From: UBA4742 sp037138595
Lineage (GTDB): Bacteria; Actinomycetota; Acidimicrobiia; Acidimicrobiales; Acidimicrobilacustridaceae
Length of the DNA stretch: 64,000 bases
Assembly: GCA_037138595.1 (NCBI GenBank)
Contig: JBAXIB010000004.1
Span: forward strand, 1 to 64,000
Direction: 5' to 3'
This document shows positions 26,411-36,466 of this stretch, one piece after another; the stretch's first letter is position 1; each line of letters starts with the position of its first letter. The position numbers were made by a program, and so were the translations under genes. A model generated the notes under the pieces. That model did not search any database and had not been told where the DNA came from. It saw only the letters and a program-made list of their open reading frames with translations.

Positions 26411-26550
26411 GCCGAGCTCCTCATGTTCGGTGGCCACATCCGCTAGCCGAGTGCACACGGGTGGGTTAACGGCCTATTGCTCAGCGTAGCGCTCAGGACC
26501 CCATCGGTCAGGATCACCAGCGTTGCCGGCAATCAAGCCAAACTGATTTG

Positions 26551-26901
26551 CTAGCCAACTGAAGGATTCGGCGCGCCCAGCACGACCTCGTATGACCATA
26601 ATTCAGCTTGCATCGCGCCGGTTGGGCGAGTCGATGGCTCACCGCTAGCAGCCTCCCCATCGCTCGGAGGGCGATGTCCGTGAGCGAAGGCCGGTGAAGC
26701 CACCCACGCATCAAACGATGCTTGATCGCGCCAGCGGGTCACCACCAACCATGTTGTCCGCTCATCACCGGGCTTCAATAGTTCGAACCCCTCAAAGCCG
26801 TCGGTGCCATCGACAGCACCCGCGCGTGCGGCGAATCGCTGCGCAAGTTCGTCACCGGCCTCGAAATCGACGGTAATTGCGTTGATCTTGATAATGGTCA
26901 T
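26551..26901 (-). CDS. MhuD-type haem-degrading monooxygenase (antibiotic biosynthesis monooxygenase fold)
   Basis: 116 aa. The N-terminus MTIIKINAITV aligns without gaps to mycobacterial MhuD (MPVVKINAIEV), followed by G-x-E-L-x-x-RFA-x-RA-x-AV and GF-x-GF-x-LL-x-P. The key residues are present: Asn7, Trp66 (in FDAW), and His74 or His76 in FAHGHR as candidate haem-iron ligand (His75 in MhuD). MhuD opens haem to mycobilins and frees iron. A 10-15-residue insertion rich in Gly/Ser/Glu precedes the last strand (ELWSYEVVLG). Other ABM-fold enzymes share the fold, so the substrate is inferred from these residues. Confidence 0.78.
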   Translation of the reverse strand: MTIIKINAITVDFEAGDELAQRFAARAGAVDGTDGFEGFELLKPGDERTTWLVVTRWRDQASFDAWVASPAFAHGHRPPSDGEAASGEPSTRPTGAMQAELWSYEVVLGAPNPSVG

Positions 26902-26998
26902 GACGTGATGGTGACCTGCTTGAACCTCGAATGCCAGTCCGCGGTCATCGGCTCAGCGGTTGTTCGACCCACAGGTCCCCAACCATCGCTACTGCGCG

Positions 26999-27988
26999 TT
27001 AGCTACTTGCGCCAACGGTTGAACTGGTGTCAACGCCCCGCACAACGTTGTCTCGGTGTTGGAGATACCAGGAGTAGGTAGACGCGATTCCATCCCGCAA
27101 CGATGTCGATGCGGTCCATCCCAGTTCATTGAGTCTCGAAACATCGAGCACCTTGCGCGGTGTTCCATCTGGTTTCGACGGATCAAAAGTCAAAACCGCA
27201 TCGGGATACACGATGTCGCGAACCATCTCAGCCAGTTCCTTAATCGATAGGTCATCGCCGGTACCGACATTGATGGGACCGCCCTGGTCATAGTTCCGCA
27301 TCAAAAAAAGGCACGCATCGGCAAGATCGTCAACGTGCATAAATTCACGCATAGCCGATCCGGTTCCCCAGATTGGCACTGTTTTGTCGTCCGAGCGACG
27401 CGCATCGTCGAATCGACGAATCAAAGCTGGCAGCACGTGGCTTGACTCAAGATCGAAGTTGTCGTGCGGTCCGTACAGGTTGGTCGGCATCGCGGAAATG
27501 AAATCGCAGTCATACTGGGCGCGATACGAATCGCAAAGCTTGATCCCGGTGATCTTGGCCAGTGCATAGGCCTCGTTCGTTGGTTCAAGTTCCCCGGTTA
27601 AAAGCTGATCTTCGGTAATTGGCTGACGGGCCAAACGCGGATAGATGCAGGAACTGCCGAGATACAACAGCTTGCGAACCTCGAATTGATAACTCGCATG
27701 CACCACGGTGGCATGGATCATCATGTTGTCGTATAGAAATTCGGCTGGCCTGGTTGAGTTTGCCATGATGCCGCCCACCGTGCCCGCTACGAGATAGACG
27801 TACTCCGGTCGATTAGCTCGGAACCAATAATTCACCGCCGCTTGATCGCGCAGGTCAAGCTGATCGCGCCGAGCTGTAACGATGTTGGTGAAGCCTTCGG
27901 CTTCGAGTCGCCTCATGACAGCCGAACCAACCAGTCCGGCGTGACCCGCCACAAAAATTGTCGCATCCGAAGCGATCGAAATCGTCAT
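26999..27988 (-). CDS. fcl: GDP-L-fucose synthase (GDP-4-keto-6-deoxymannose epimerase-reductase)
   Basis: 329 aa. An extended SDR with NAD(P) loop VAGHAGLVGSAV, the family-specific YLVAGTVGGIMANSTRPAEFLYDN, LLYLGSSCIYP, the catalytic Y-x3-K in YALAKITG, and AMPTNLYGPHDNFD. It makes GDP-L-fucose for surface glycans. No GDP-mannose dehydratase (gmd) lies beside it. The start has CAGGAGA seven bases upstream, and that Shine-Dalgarno region is tandemly duplicated (27994-28041). Confidence 0.95.
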   Translation of the reverse strand: MTISIASDATIFVAGHAGLVGSAVMRRLEAEGFTNIVTARRDQLDLRDQAAVNYWFRANRPEYVYLVAGTVGGIMANSTRPAEFLYDNMMIHATVVHASYQFEVRKLLYLGSSCIYPRLARQPITEDQLLTGELEPTNEAYALAKITGIKLCDSYRAQYDCDFISAMPTNLYGPHDNFDLESSHVLPALIRRFDDARRSDDKTVPIWGTGSAMREFMHVDDLADACLFLMRNYDQGGPINVGTGDDLSIKELAEMVRDIVYPDAVLTFDPSKPDGTPRKVLDVSRLNELGWTASTSLRDGIASTYSWYLQHRDNVVRGVDTSSTVGASS

Positions 27989-27993
27989 TCACG

Positions 27994-28041
27994 TCTCCTG
28001 AGCAAGGGCCGGGCACATCTCCTGAGCAACGGCCGGGCACA
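27994..28041. repeat. Two-copy 24-bp tandem repeat upstream of fcl
   Basis: Units 27994-28017 and 28018-28041 differ at one base; a five-base start of a third copy (TCTCC) follows. On the minus strand each unit contains CAGGAGA, so the fcl ribosome-binding site is present twice, 24 nt apart. Confidence 0.9.
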
Positions 28042-28125
28042 TCTCCAAACGCCTAGCGACCCGCTACCAGTCGCCAATCGTAGTCAAAACCAGTTTCACT
28101 TCGTCTCCAGACGAAAACGGCACGC

Positions 28126-29118
28126 TCACAGACCAGCTTGGGCCGCCAATACCGAGAGCTCGACTTCTGGTCGTGCTCCAGTGTGGCTGATGACTTCTGC
28201 TGCGGCGAGCGCTCCAAGTTGGGCACAATGCTCGAGATCGTGGCCTTGGCTCAGACCGTACAAAAAACCTGCCGCGTAGAGGTCCCCCGCCCCAGTTGTA
28301 TCGACAACGGCGACCGGGCGCGCTGCTACGGCAATTCGCTGTCCGTCAGAAGTGATTACGACCGAACCTTTCTCACTGCGCGTCAGGCAGGCGATTTCAC
28401 AATGACCAGCAACCTGTTCAGCCGCTTCATCAAACGTAGCGACCTGGTAGAGCGAACATATTTCATCCTCGTTAGCGAACAAAATGTCAACGCGTTGTTC
28501 CGCGAGTTGCAGAAAAGCTTCTCGATGGCGATCCACACAGAATGAATCAGACAAGGTGAACGCGACCTTGCCGCCGGCCTGACGTGCGATATCCATCGCT
28601 TTAACCAATGCTGCTTGCGCCTCGGGAAGGTCCCATAGGTACCCCTCACAAAAAACTACGTCGGCGCTCGCAACGAAATCGGCATCGATGTCATCCGGCG
28701 TGATCAGACTTGACGCACCCAGATAGGTGTTCATCGTTCGCTGCGCATCTTGGGTCATCAAGATCAGGCAACGAGCGGTCAGCGGGCCCGAAGTCGCGGC
28801 AGCAGTCTCGAACGACACACCAGCAGCGCGAATATCGTGGGCGAATACATCACCAAGTTCGTCATCGCGCACGCGACCGATAAACCCGGCCTTACCACCA
28901 AGCGAGGCGATTCCCGCCACTGTATTGGCCGCCGAACCCCCGGATATTTCAATCGCGGGGCCCATGTCGGCATAAAGCTGATTCGCTGAATCCTCGTCGA
29001 TGAGCTGCATCGAACCCTTGACCATTCCGTGACGTTCGAGAAAGGCCTCATCGGCAGAAGTGAGTACGTCAACAATCGCGTTTCCAACTGCGACGACGTG
29101 GCGAGACTTTTCAGGCAT
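28126..29118 (-). CDS. PfkB-family carbohydrate/adenosine kinase
   Basis: 330 aa from ATG 29118; the longer frame to 29217 adds residues unlike the family. The ribokinase fold is marked by VAVGNAIVDVLT, the di-glycine region ISGGSAANTVAGIASLGG, and the ATP-site signature DTTGAGDLYAAGFLYG with the catalytic Asp in GAGD. The sequence DEDSANQLYADMGPAIEISGGSAANT is typical of adenosine-kinase-like members, so adenosine or a nucleoside is a likely substrate, but ribose or fructose cannot be excluded. It diverges from the aminopeptidase gene. Confidence 0.87.
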   Translation of the reverse strand: MPEKSRHVVAVGNAIVDVLTSADEAFLERHGMVKGSMQLIDEDSANQLYADMGPAIEISGGSAANTVAGIASLGGKAGFIGRVRDDELGDVFAHDIRAAGVSFETAAATSGPLTARCLILMTQDAQRTMNTYLGASSLITPDDIDADFVASADVVFCEGYLWDLPEAQAALVKAMDIARQAGGKVAFTLSDSFCVDRHREAFLQLAEQRVDILFANEDEICSLYQVATFDEAAEQVAGHCEIACLTRSEKGSVVITSDGQRIAVAARPVAVVDTTGAGDLYAAGFLYGLSQGHDLEHCAQLGALAAAEVISHTGARPEVELSVLAAQAGL

Positions 29119-29247
29119 AGCAGGCTCCGTTGCATAATTGGACGCGGACGATGTTGCTACCACAATGGTCACGCTTGCCTCACATCGTCGCCGAGTCCGT
29201 TGGGTCGGTACGCTCAAGGCACCTCAACCACCTTCGGGAGCTCCGCT

Positions 29248-31926
29248 GTGTCGTCTACAAATTCCACTCCCACCTTTGATGATCCAATCGCGCACCCCTA
29301 TCGACTTGATCGAAACGCGACTCCAAGTCGCTACGAACTCGTCATCGAACCCGATCTGACCGCGTATACCTTCGCCGGTAGCTGCGCCACGACAATCGAT
29401 GTTGCGACGACGTCAACAACAATCGTGCTCAACGCAATCGAACTCGACATCACCCGGGCATGGATCTCGTCAGAAGGCGAAGCGACCAATGCCGCGACGG
29501 CGATTGCTTTCGATGACGAAACCGAGCGCGTGACGCTGCATTTCGATGCACCTGTCGATGCAGGAACGTGGATTCTCCATACCGAATTCACTGGCATCGT
29601 CAATGATCAGCTGCATGGTTTTTACCGGAGTACATTCACCGACAGCAGCGGTTCCGAACAGGTCATTGCCACCACCCAATTCGAAGCAACTGATGCCCGA
29701 CGAGCTTTCCCTTGCTGGGATGAACCCGACTTCAAAGCCGTGTTCAGCATCAGCTTGGTCGTCGATGCCGAACTCACTGCGGTGTCTAACGCGTTGGAAG
29801 TCAGCCGCGAACCGCGCGCAGATGGAAAACACCTCGTTCGATTCGCTGACACCATGATCATGTCGACCTACTTGGTTGCCTACATCGTCGGCCCACTCGA
29901 AATCACTGCCCCAGTCGATGTGGACGGCATTCCATTGCGGGTCGTCTACCCCCGAGGGAAGGGCCACCTGACTGCGTACGCGCTCGAAGTCGCCGCCTTC
30001 TGTTTGCGCTATTTCGCCGACTACTTCGGCGTGCCATATCCGGGCGACAAAGTTGACCTCGTCGGTGTCCCGGATTTCGCCTTTGGCGCAATGGAAAATC
30101 TCGGCTGCATTACGTTCCGCGAAGCATTGGTACTTGTCGATCCCGACGAGGTGACTCAAGCCGAATTGCAACGAGTAACCGATGTGATCGCCCACGAACT
30201 CGCCCACATGTGGTTCGGCGACTTGGTCACTATGAAGTGGTGGAACGGCATTTGGCTCAATGAAGCGTTCGCCACCTTCATGGAAATGATGGCCACCGAC
30301 GCATTTAAACCCGAATGGGATCGTTGGTCCGACTTCGGTCTGTCACGCACGATGGCATTTGACACCGATGCGCTCGATGCAACACGGCCGATCGAATTCG
30401 ATGTGGATTCTCCCGCAGAAGCCGAAGGCATGTTCGATGTACTCACCTACGAAAAAGGTGCTGCCGTTGTTCGAATGCTCGAGCAATACCTGGGCGCTAA
30501 TCCGTTTCGCGAGGGCATTCGCCACTACATCGCTGCCCACAAATACAGCAACACCGAAACAACTGACCTGTGGGATGCCATCGAGAGCATCACCAAAGAA
30601 CCCGTTCGAGCGATTATGGATAGCTGGATCTTTCAAGGTGGCTACCCACTGATCACCATCGATCTGGTCGACAATGGCGACACTGTTCGCTTCGGCCAAG
30701 AACGATTTGGCTATGCGGGCGACCTGGGTGAGGGTGACCCGAAAGCGATCAAGGCGCTGGACGAACAGACCTGGCAAGTGCCAGTCATATTCAGCCAATC
30801 AACTCGTGACATCGTGACATTCGAAAAGTTATTAGTCGGAGAAGCAGGGCTAGACATCGAATTGGTTGAGCCGGTCGATTGGGTTCTCGCCAATACCGAA
30901 GCCACCGGTTTTTTTCGGGTCGCCTACGCGCCAACACTTCGCGACGGACTTGTAGCGAAAGCACAAACTGACCTCTCACCGATCGAACGCTATTCACTAA
31001 TCGACGACGCGTGGGCCTCAGTACTTGCTGACCGAATGACTTCGGTCGACATGCTTGCGATGATTGAATCATTTACCGACGAAACCGACCTGTCGGTATG
31101 GCAGCGAATCATCGGCATCATCGGCTCACTCGACCGGTTGGTTGACGGCCAGAGCCGTGAAGCATTCCAAAGTCGAGTTCACGCGCTGATCACCCCGACG
31201 CTCACGCGCCTCGGCCCACATCCGGTGGCTGATGAACGCGACCGTGATCGTGAACTACGCGGTGAACTCACCGAGGCGCTCGGCATCCTCGCCGCCGATG
31301 GCGATGCTCAAGCAGAAGCTCGCCGCATCGTCGAACTCGCGCATCGAAGCAATGATTCTGATGCCACAGATCAAGCAACTGACCCGATTGATCCCAGCAT
31401 GTTGGCCGCATCGATTGCTATCACCGCCGAGACCGGCACCAGTGAGGATTTCGATCGCTTCGTCCGCCGCATGGAGCATGCATCGACACCACAAGAGGAG
31501 CTTCGCTATTTATATGCCCTCTGCAGATTCACCGAACCAGCGCTAATGACCCGCCTGCTCGACATGACAGTGACGGACAAAATCCGAACCCAAAATGCGC
31601 CTTACGTCATCGCCCGCGCAATGGGCAATCGGTTTCAAGGACCATTGGCTTGGCAATTCGTCTGTGACCATTGGCAACAAATCAATGACCGATTCCCCAG
31701 TAACAGCATCGTCCGTATGCTCGGTGGCGTGCGCAGTCTCTCCAACCCCGAGGTCGCTGCCGATGTGTATGCATTCTTCGAGAACCACGAGGTTCCTCAA
31801 GGTGACAAGCAACTCGCCCAACATCTCGAACGTCTCGAAGTGAACGTCGCGTTACGGGCCCGCGACGCAGCGTTGCTCGCTGAGCATGTAACCGACAATC
31901 ACCACCACCGACTCCACCGCCATTGA
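29248..31926 (+). CDS. pepN: Aminopeptidase N (M1 family)
   Basis: 892 aa from GTG 29248, with GGGAG upstream. The M1 signatures are complete: exopeptidase motif GAMEN (280-284), zinc site H316-E-L-A-H320 and Glu339 in NEAFATF (HExxH-x18-E). The C-terminal 400 residues form the helical ERAP1-like domain. It removes N-terminal amino acids from peptides in the cytosol. Start codons further upstream in the open frame lie in the adenosine-kinase promoter region and were rejected. Confidence 0.95.
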   Translation: MSSTNSTPTFDDPIAHPYRLDRNATPSRYELVIEPDLTAYTFAGSCATTIDVATTSTTIVLNAIELDITRAWISSEGEATNAATAIAFDDETERVTLHFDAPVDAGTWILHTEFTGIVNDQLHGFYRSTFTDSSGSEQVIATTQFEATDARRAFPCWDEPDFKAVFSISLVVDAELTAVSNALEVSREPRADGKHLVRFADTMIMSTYLVAYIVGPLEITAPVDVDGIPLRVVYPRGKGHLTAYALEVAAFCLRYFADYFGVPYPGDKVDLVGVPDFAFGAMENLGCITFREALVLVDPDEVTQAELQRVTDVIAHELAHMWFGDLVTMKWWNGIWLNEAFATFMEMMATDAFKPEWDRWSDFGLSRTMAFDTDALDATRPIEFDVDSPAEAEGMFDVLTYEKGAAVVRMLEQYLGANPFREGIRHYIAAHKYSNTETTDLWDAIESITKEPVRAIMDSWIFQGGYPLITIDLVDNGDTVRFGQERFGYAGDLGEGDPKAIKALDEQTWQVPVIFSQSTRDIVTFEKLLVGEAGLDIELVEPVDWVLANTEATGFFRVAYAPTLRDGLVAKAQTDLSPIERYSLIDDAWASVLADRMTSVDMLAMIESFTDETDLSVWQRIIGIIGSLDRLVDGQSREAFQSRVHALITPTLTRLGPHPVADERDRDRELRGELTEALGILAADGDAQAEARRIVELAHRSNDSDATDQATDPIDPSMLAASIAITAETGTSEDFDRFVRRMEHASTPQEELRYLYALCRFTEPALMTRLLDMTVTDKIRTQNAPYVIARAMGNRFQGPLAWQFVCDHWQQINDRFPSNSIVRMLGGVRSLSNPEVAADVYAFFENHEVPQGDKQLAQHLERLEVNVALRARDAALLAEHVTDNHHHRLHRH

Positions 31927-31952
31927 CCATCGTGGCGATGATCGTCGCCACC

Positions 31953-31958
31953 TACACT
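31953..31958 (+). promoter_or_regulatory. Putative -10 box (TACACT) of glgX, leaderless arrangement
   Basis: TACACT ends 7 nt before the GTG start of glgX and no Shine-Dalgarno sequence intervenes, so transcription would begin at or beside the start codon. No convincing -35 box was found (a TTGACC lies 24 nt upstream, too far). Confidence 0.42.
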
Positions 31959-31965
31959 GCATCAC

Positions 31966-34095
31966 GTGATCGTCTGGCCGGGTCAACCTTTCCCTCTCGG
32001 TGCCACCTACGACGGCAACGGGACCAACTTTTCAGTATTTTCCGAGGTCGCCCAGCACGTTGAACTGTGTTTATTCGACGACAACGGGATCGAAAGTCGA
32101 CGACCGCTCCCCGAGATCACGGCATTTATCCACCACGGGTATCTCCCAGGCATTCAGCCTGGACAACGCTATGGCTTTCGCGTCTATGGCCCGTGGTCAC
32201 CCGAAAATGGTTTGCGATCGAACCCGGCAAAGTTGCTGCTCGACCCCTACGCCAGAGCAGTCGAAGGCGAAGTCAATTGGGATAGTGACGCGGCATTCGA
32301 CTTCCGAGCCAATGAGGGTCCTGAAGGCCAGCCCAACGAATTAGACAGCGCGGCGGCTATGCCAAAGTCAGTGGTCACCACACCATTTTTTGACTGGGGA
32401 GACGATCGGCCGCCCCGAACCCCTTGGCACGAAACCATCGTTTACGAAACACACGTGCGCGGTCTGACCATGCGCCACCCTGATGTCGCCGATGATCTCC
32501 GGGGGACCTACGCCGGCCTCGCCAGTGAACCGATCATTGAACATCTCGTTCGCCTTGGCATCACCGCGATAGAACTCATGCCGGTTCATCAGTTCATCCA
32601 CGACAAACGATTGGCCGACCTCGGGTTACGCAACTACTGGGGCTACAACTCGATCGCTTATCTTGCCCCCCACAATGGTTATGCCGCCTTCGGCGAGCGC
32701 GGTCAACAAGTCTCGGAATTCAAACAGATGGTTAAGGCGCTGCACGCGGCAGGGATCGAAGTGATCCTTGACGTCGTGTATAACCACACCGCCGAAGGAA
32801 ACGACCAAGGACCGGCGCTGTCACTCAAGGGCATTGATAATCCGGCTTACTACCGACTCGATCCGGACGATCCGCATCGTTATGTCGATTACACCGGGAC
32901 TGGCAACAGCCTCAACATGCGGCACCCGCATGTCTTGCAGCTCATCATGGACAGCTTGCGCTATTGGATCAACGAGATGCACGTCGACGGTTTTCGCTTT
33001 GATTTAGCCGCCACCTTGGCTCGCGAACTTCATGATGTCGACAAGCTCTCGTCTTTTTTCGACCTGATCCAACAAGATCCTGTCGTCAGTCAAGTGAAAC
33101 TCATCGCCGAGCCTTGGGACGTCGGTGAAGGTGGCTACCAAGTCGGGAATTTTCCCCCGTTATGGTCGGAGTGGAACGGACGCTATCGAGATGAAGTGCG
33201 CGACTTTTGGCGGGGCGCTGACCATACGGTGGCTGAGTTTGGTTATCGATTTACCGGAAGTTCTGACCTGTATGAGTCAACCGGACGCACCCCATCTGCG
33301 AGCATCAACTTCATTACCGCCCACGACGGGTTCACCCTTAACGACTTGGTGAGTTACGACGGTAAACACAATGAGGCAAACGGCGAAGATAATCAAGACG
33401 GCACCGACGACAACCGATCATGGAACGGCGGTGTTGAAGGCCCGACTGCCGACCCCATAATCGGGGCCTTACGACGCCGTCAACGCCGCAACCTGCTCAC
33501 GACGCTGCTGTTATCTCAAGGTGTTCCCATGCTGCTTGGAGGCGATGAACTTGGACGAACGCAGAGCGGAAACAACAACGCGTATGCACTCGACAATGCA
33601 ACGTCGTGGTACGACTGGGAAGCCGCCGATGACAATCTGATGGAATTCACTCGGCGGCTCACTGCCCTCCGACGCGCCCATCCAGTTTTTCGTCGACGGA
33701 AGTGGTTTCAGGGCCGACCGATCATGGGCGAACACGCCGATGACATCGAGTGGTTTACTCCCGAGGGGGCGACGATGACCGAGGCCGATTGGCAGGTCAG
33801 CTACGCCAGATCCATCGGAGTGTTCTTAAATGGCGATGCCATTCTCGCTCTGGGGACGCGCGGCCAGCGAGTGATCGATGACAGCTTTTTTGCCGCGTTC
33901 AACGCGTTTGAGGAATCGCTTGGATTCGTGTTACCAACCGGTCCGTATGCCGAGCATTGGCAGTTAGTTCTCGATACCGCTCATGACGATATCGACCTGG
34001 CATTTCCCGCCGAAGGTCAACATGTGGAGGCGGGGGAACAATTAGTGGTGCCTGGACGATCGGTAATGGTCTTGCGAGCCAGTGGACCCGCATAA
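31966..34095 (+). CDS. glgX: Glycogen debranching enzyme GlgX
   Basis: 709 aa from GTG 31966. An N-terminal CBM48-like domain (GQPFPLGATYDGNGTNFSVF) leads into a GH13 barrel with VVYNHTAEGN, nucleophile Asp346 in DGFRFDLA, acid/base Glu382 in LIAEPWDVG, and the third carboxylate in ITAHDGF. It hydrolyses alpha-1,6 branches of limit dextrin. It is 7 kb from the GlgE operon and on the opposite strand, but serves the same alpha-glucan pool. Confidence 0.96.
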   Translation: MIVWPGQPFPLGATYDGNGTNFSVFSEVAQHVELCLFDDNGIESRRPLPEITAFIHHGYLPGIQPGQRYGFRVYGPWSPENGLRSNPAKLLLDPYARAVEGEVNWDSDAAFDFRANEGPEGQPNELDSAAAMPKSVVTTPFFDWGDDRPPRTPWHETIVYETHVRGLTMRHPDVADDLRGTYAGLASEPIIEHLVRLGITAIELMPVHQFIHDKRLADLGLRNYWGYNSIAYLAPHNGYAAFGERGQQVSEFKQMVKALHAAGIEVILDVVYNHTAEGNDQGPALSLKGIDNPAYYRLDPDDPHRYVDYTGTGNSLNMRHPHVLQLIMDSLRYWINEMHVDGFRFDLAATLARELHDVDKLSSFFDLIQQDPVVSQVKLIAEPWDVGEGGYQVGNFPPLWSEWNGRYRDEVRDFWRGADHTVAEFGYRFTGSSDLYESTGRTPSASINFITAHDGFTLNDLVSYDGKHNEANGEDNQDGTDDNRSWNGGVEGPTADPIIGALRRRQRRNLLTTLLLSQGVPMLLGGDELGRTQSGNNNAYALDNATSWYDWEAADDNLMEFTRRLTALRRAHPVFRRRKWFQGRPIMGEHADDIEWFTPEGATMTEADWQVSYARSIGVFLNGDAILALGTRGQRVIDDSFFAAFNAFEESLGFVLPTGPYAEHWQLVLDTAHDDIDLAFPAEGQHVEAGEQLVVPGRSVMVLRASGPA

Positions 34096-34205
34096 CCCTC
34101 ACCGAACAGCAACCTGTGACCCATGTCGCAGGCAGAACGAACAGGGAACCCTCACCGTCGGCCTAGCCTCGCAAGGTCACTACGCCCGCAATGAGGAGTC
34201 ACTTC

Positions 34206-36398
34206 GTGCTTGCTCGCCTCGCCAGAACGTCTTACCGACATCGACGAATGGTCCTTGTCGGTTGGCTCATCGCGCTGGTCGCGTTGACCATGTTGGCCAA
34301 CAATGTCGGATCATCGTGGAGCCAAAGTTTTCACTTGGCGGGCACTGATTCGCAGGCTGCCACTGACCTGCTACAAAACCGCTTTCCATCGCAAGCCGGT
34401 AGCACCGCCGATGTGGTGTTTAAAGCTGATGCGGGCATCGCCGACCCGGCCGTCAAGCAGCAGCTTGAGGCACTCTTTACCCAAATTGAGTCGGTTCCGC
34501 AGGTCAGTGAGGTTGTAAGCCCCTACAGCGCAATCGGGCAGCGACAAATCAGTGCCGACGGCAGTATCGGATACGGCGAAGTCAAGTTCTCAGTCGACCG
34601 CCACAGCATCACTGCCGCGACAAAATCCGATCTCACCACTTTGATCAGTGCCGCGAACGAACCGGGCCTGCAGGTTGAAGGTGGTGGTGACACATTCACC
34701 AGTCGCAAACCACCGGGCAGCACCGAAGCAATCGGATTGATCGCCGCCATAGTGATTTTGCTCATCGCCTTTGGTTCCGTTCTCGCGATGGGCCTGCCCA
34801 TCTTGACCGCGCTCTTCGGCATCGGTGTCGGATTTGCGGTTGTCACGCTGTTGTCGCACATGACCTCGGTCCCGGAATTTGCCACCCAGCTAGCCGCCAT
34901 GATCGGCATTGGCGTGGGGATCGACTACGCGCTGTTCATTGTGACTCGCTATCGCCAAGGTCTACACGAAGGCCTTGACCCCGAACTCGCAGTAGTCACC
35001 GCGCTCGATACCGCTGGTCGCGCCGTGCTGTTCGCCGGAACCACTGTCGTGATCTCGCTGCTGGGCATGTTGTTGATCGGCATCGGATTTGTTGGCGGAC
35101 TCGGCGTCGGTGCCGCCTCGGTTGTTGCCGTCACCATGATTGCGTCAATCACGTTGCTGCCCGCACTGCTGGGATTTGTTGGACGCAACATAGATACGCT
35201 CAAACTCCCTGGCACCGGCAAGACCCGCGACCCTCGCACCACCGCTGGTTATCGCTGGAGCCATTTTCTTCAGCGTCATCCGTGGCCATTTGCCGCATTG
35301 GGCTTGCTCTTGCTCCTGGGACTGGCAATGCCAGTGGTTTCGATCCGGCTGGGATCGTCCGATGAAAGCAACACGCCAACCACCGAAACAACCCGACGCG
35401 CCTATGACCTCAAGGCCACCGGATTTGGCGCTGGTGCAAGTGGCCCGCTGCTGCTTGCCGCCGAGTTGAACAGCGCGACCGACTTGTCAGTGCTCCAAAA
35501 TTTGGTCGCTACGTTGAAAGCGACGCCAGGTGTTGCTTTTGTCTCGCCTCCCCGACCGAACCCCGAAGGCAATGCCGCAATTATTCAGGTGATACCCACT
35601 ACGTCGTCCCAGGATGAAGCGACGGTTGAACTGATCGACACCATCCGCCATGTCGTAATTCCTCAAGCGACCGTCGGCACAGACGTCGCAGTTCACGTCG
35701 GCGGCATTACCGCCGCGTTTGACGACGTTGCGACCAAATTGCAAAGCCGCTTGCCATTGTTCATCGGCGTCGTGCTCGGCCTGAGCTTCTTGCTCATGCT
35801 GGTGGTCTTTCGATCAATCGTCGTACCGATCAAAGCGGTCATTATGAATCTGCTATCGATCGGCGCCGCCTATGGATTGTTGGTTGCGGTCTTCCAGTGG
35901 GGTTGGGGCAAAGACCTAATAGGGGTCGGAAAAGCCGGCCCGATCGAGAGCTTCCTTCCCATGATGCTTTTTGCCATCTTGTTTGGCTTGTCAATGGACT
36001 ACGAAGTATTCCTACTGAGCCGGATGAAAGAAGAGTACGACCGCAACGGTCATGACAACCGCGAAGCGGTCGCTGATGGTCTTGCTTCAACCGCTCGAGT
36101 CATCACCGCTGCCGCCGCAATCATGGTTTGCGTATTCGGCAGCTTCGTGTTTGGCGATCAGCGGGTCGTCAAAGAGTTTGGCCTCGGATTGGCATTCGCG
36201 GTCCTCATCGATGCCACCATCGTCCGCATGATCTTGGTGCCAGCGACGATGGAGCTGTTGGGAAATGCGAACTGGTGGTTCCCGAAGTGGTTGGGATGGC
36301 TTCCGAAAATTCACATCGAAGGCAAAGACGTACTTGGTGGTGTCGAAACCATTGGCGAACCCGATCCGGAACGAATCGTCGTAGGCGCAAACAGTTGA
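34206..36398 (+). CDS. MMPL/RND-family membrane transporter
   Basis: 730 aa from GTG 34206, which has AGGAG exactly seven bases upstream; the ATG at 34191 five codons earlier has no ribosome site. Topology is that of MMPL proteins: one helix (after RTSYRHRRMVLVGW), a large extracytoplasmic loop, six helices containing GVGIDYALFIVTRYR, a second loop, and five or six more helices with GLSMDYEVFLLSRMKEEY. The paired G-x3-DY motifs are the proton-relay signature. MMPL proteins export lipids or glycolipids, so an envelope lipid is a likely cargo given the mannosyltransferases nearby; substrate unknown. Confidence 0.92.
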   Translation: MLARLARTSYRHRRMVLVGWLIALVALTMLANNVGSSWSQSFHLAGTDSQAATDLLQNRFPSQAGSTADVVFKADAGIADPAVKQQLEALFTQIESVPQVSEVVSPYSAIGQRQISADGSIGYGEVKFSVDRHSITAATKSDLTTLISAANEPGLQVEGGGDTFTSRKPPGSTEAIGLIAAIVILLIAFGSVLAMGLPILTALFGIGVGFAVVTLLSHMTSVPEFATQLAAMIGIGVGIDYALFIVTRYRQGLHEGLDPELAVVTALDTAGRAVLFAGTTVVISLLGMLLIGIGFVGGLGVGAASVVAVTMIASITLLPALLGFVGRNIDTLKLPGTGKTRDPRTTAGYRWSHFLQRHPWPFAALGLLLLLGLAMPVVSIRLGSSDESNTPTTETTRRAYDLKATGFGAGASGPLLLAAELNSATDLSVLQNLVATLKATPGVAFVSPPRPNPEGNAAIIQVIPTTSSQDEATVELIDTIRHVVIPQATVGTDVAVHVGGITAAFDDVATKLQSRLPLFIGVVLGLSFLLMLVVFRSIVVPIKAVIMNLLSIGAAYGLLVAVFQWGWGKDLIGVGKAGPIESFLPMMLFAILFGLSMDYEVFLLSRMKEEYDRNGHDNREAVADGLASTARVITAAAAIMVCVFGSFVFGDQRVVKEFGLGLAFAVLIDATIVRMILVPATMELLGNANWWFPKWLGWLPKIHIEGKDVLGGVETIGEPDPERIVVGANS

Positions 36399-36466
36399 CA
36401 CGGGCGATCAGCCAACCTGTTGCCGACGCGCAGATGACGCGATCGCGCTGCAAGTAGTCTCAACGA

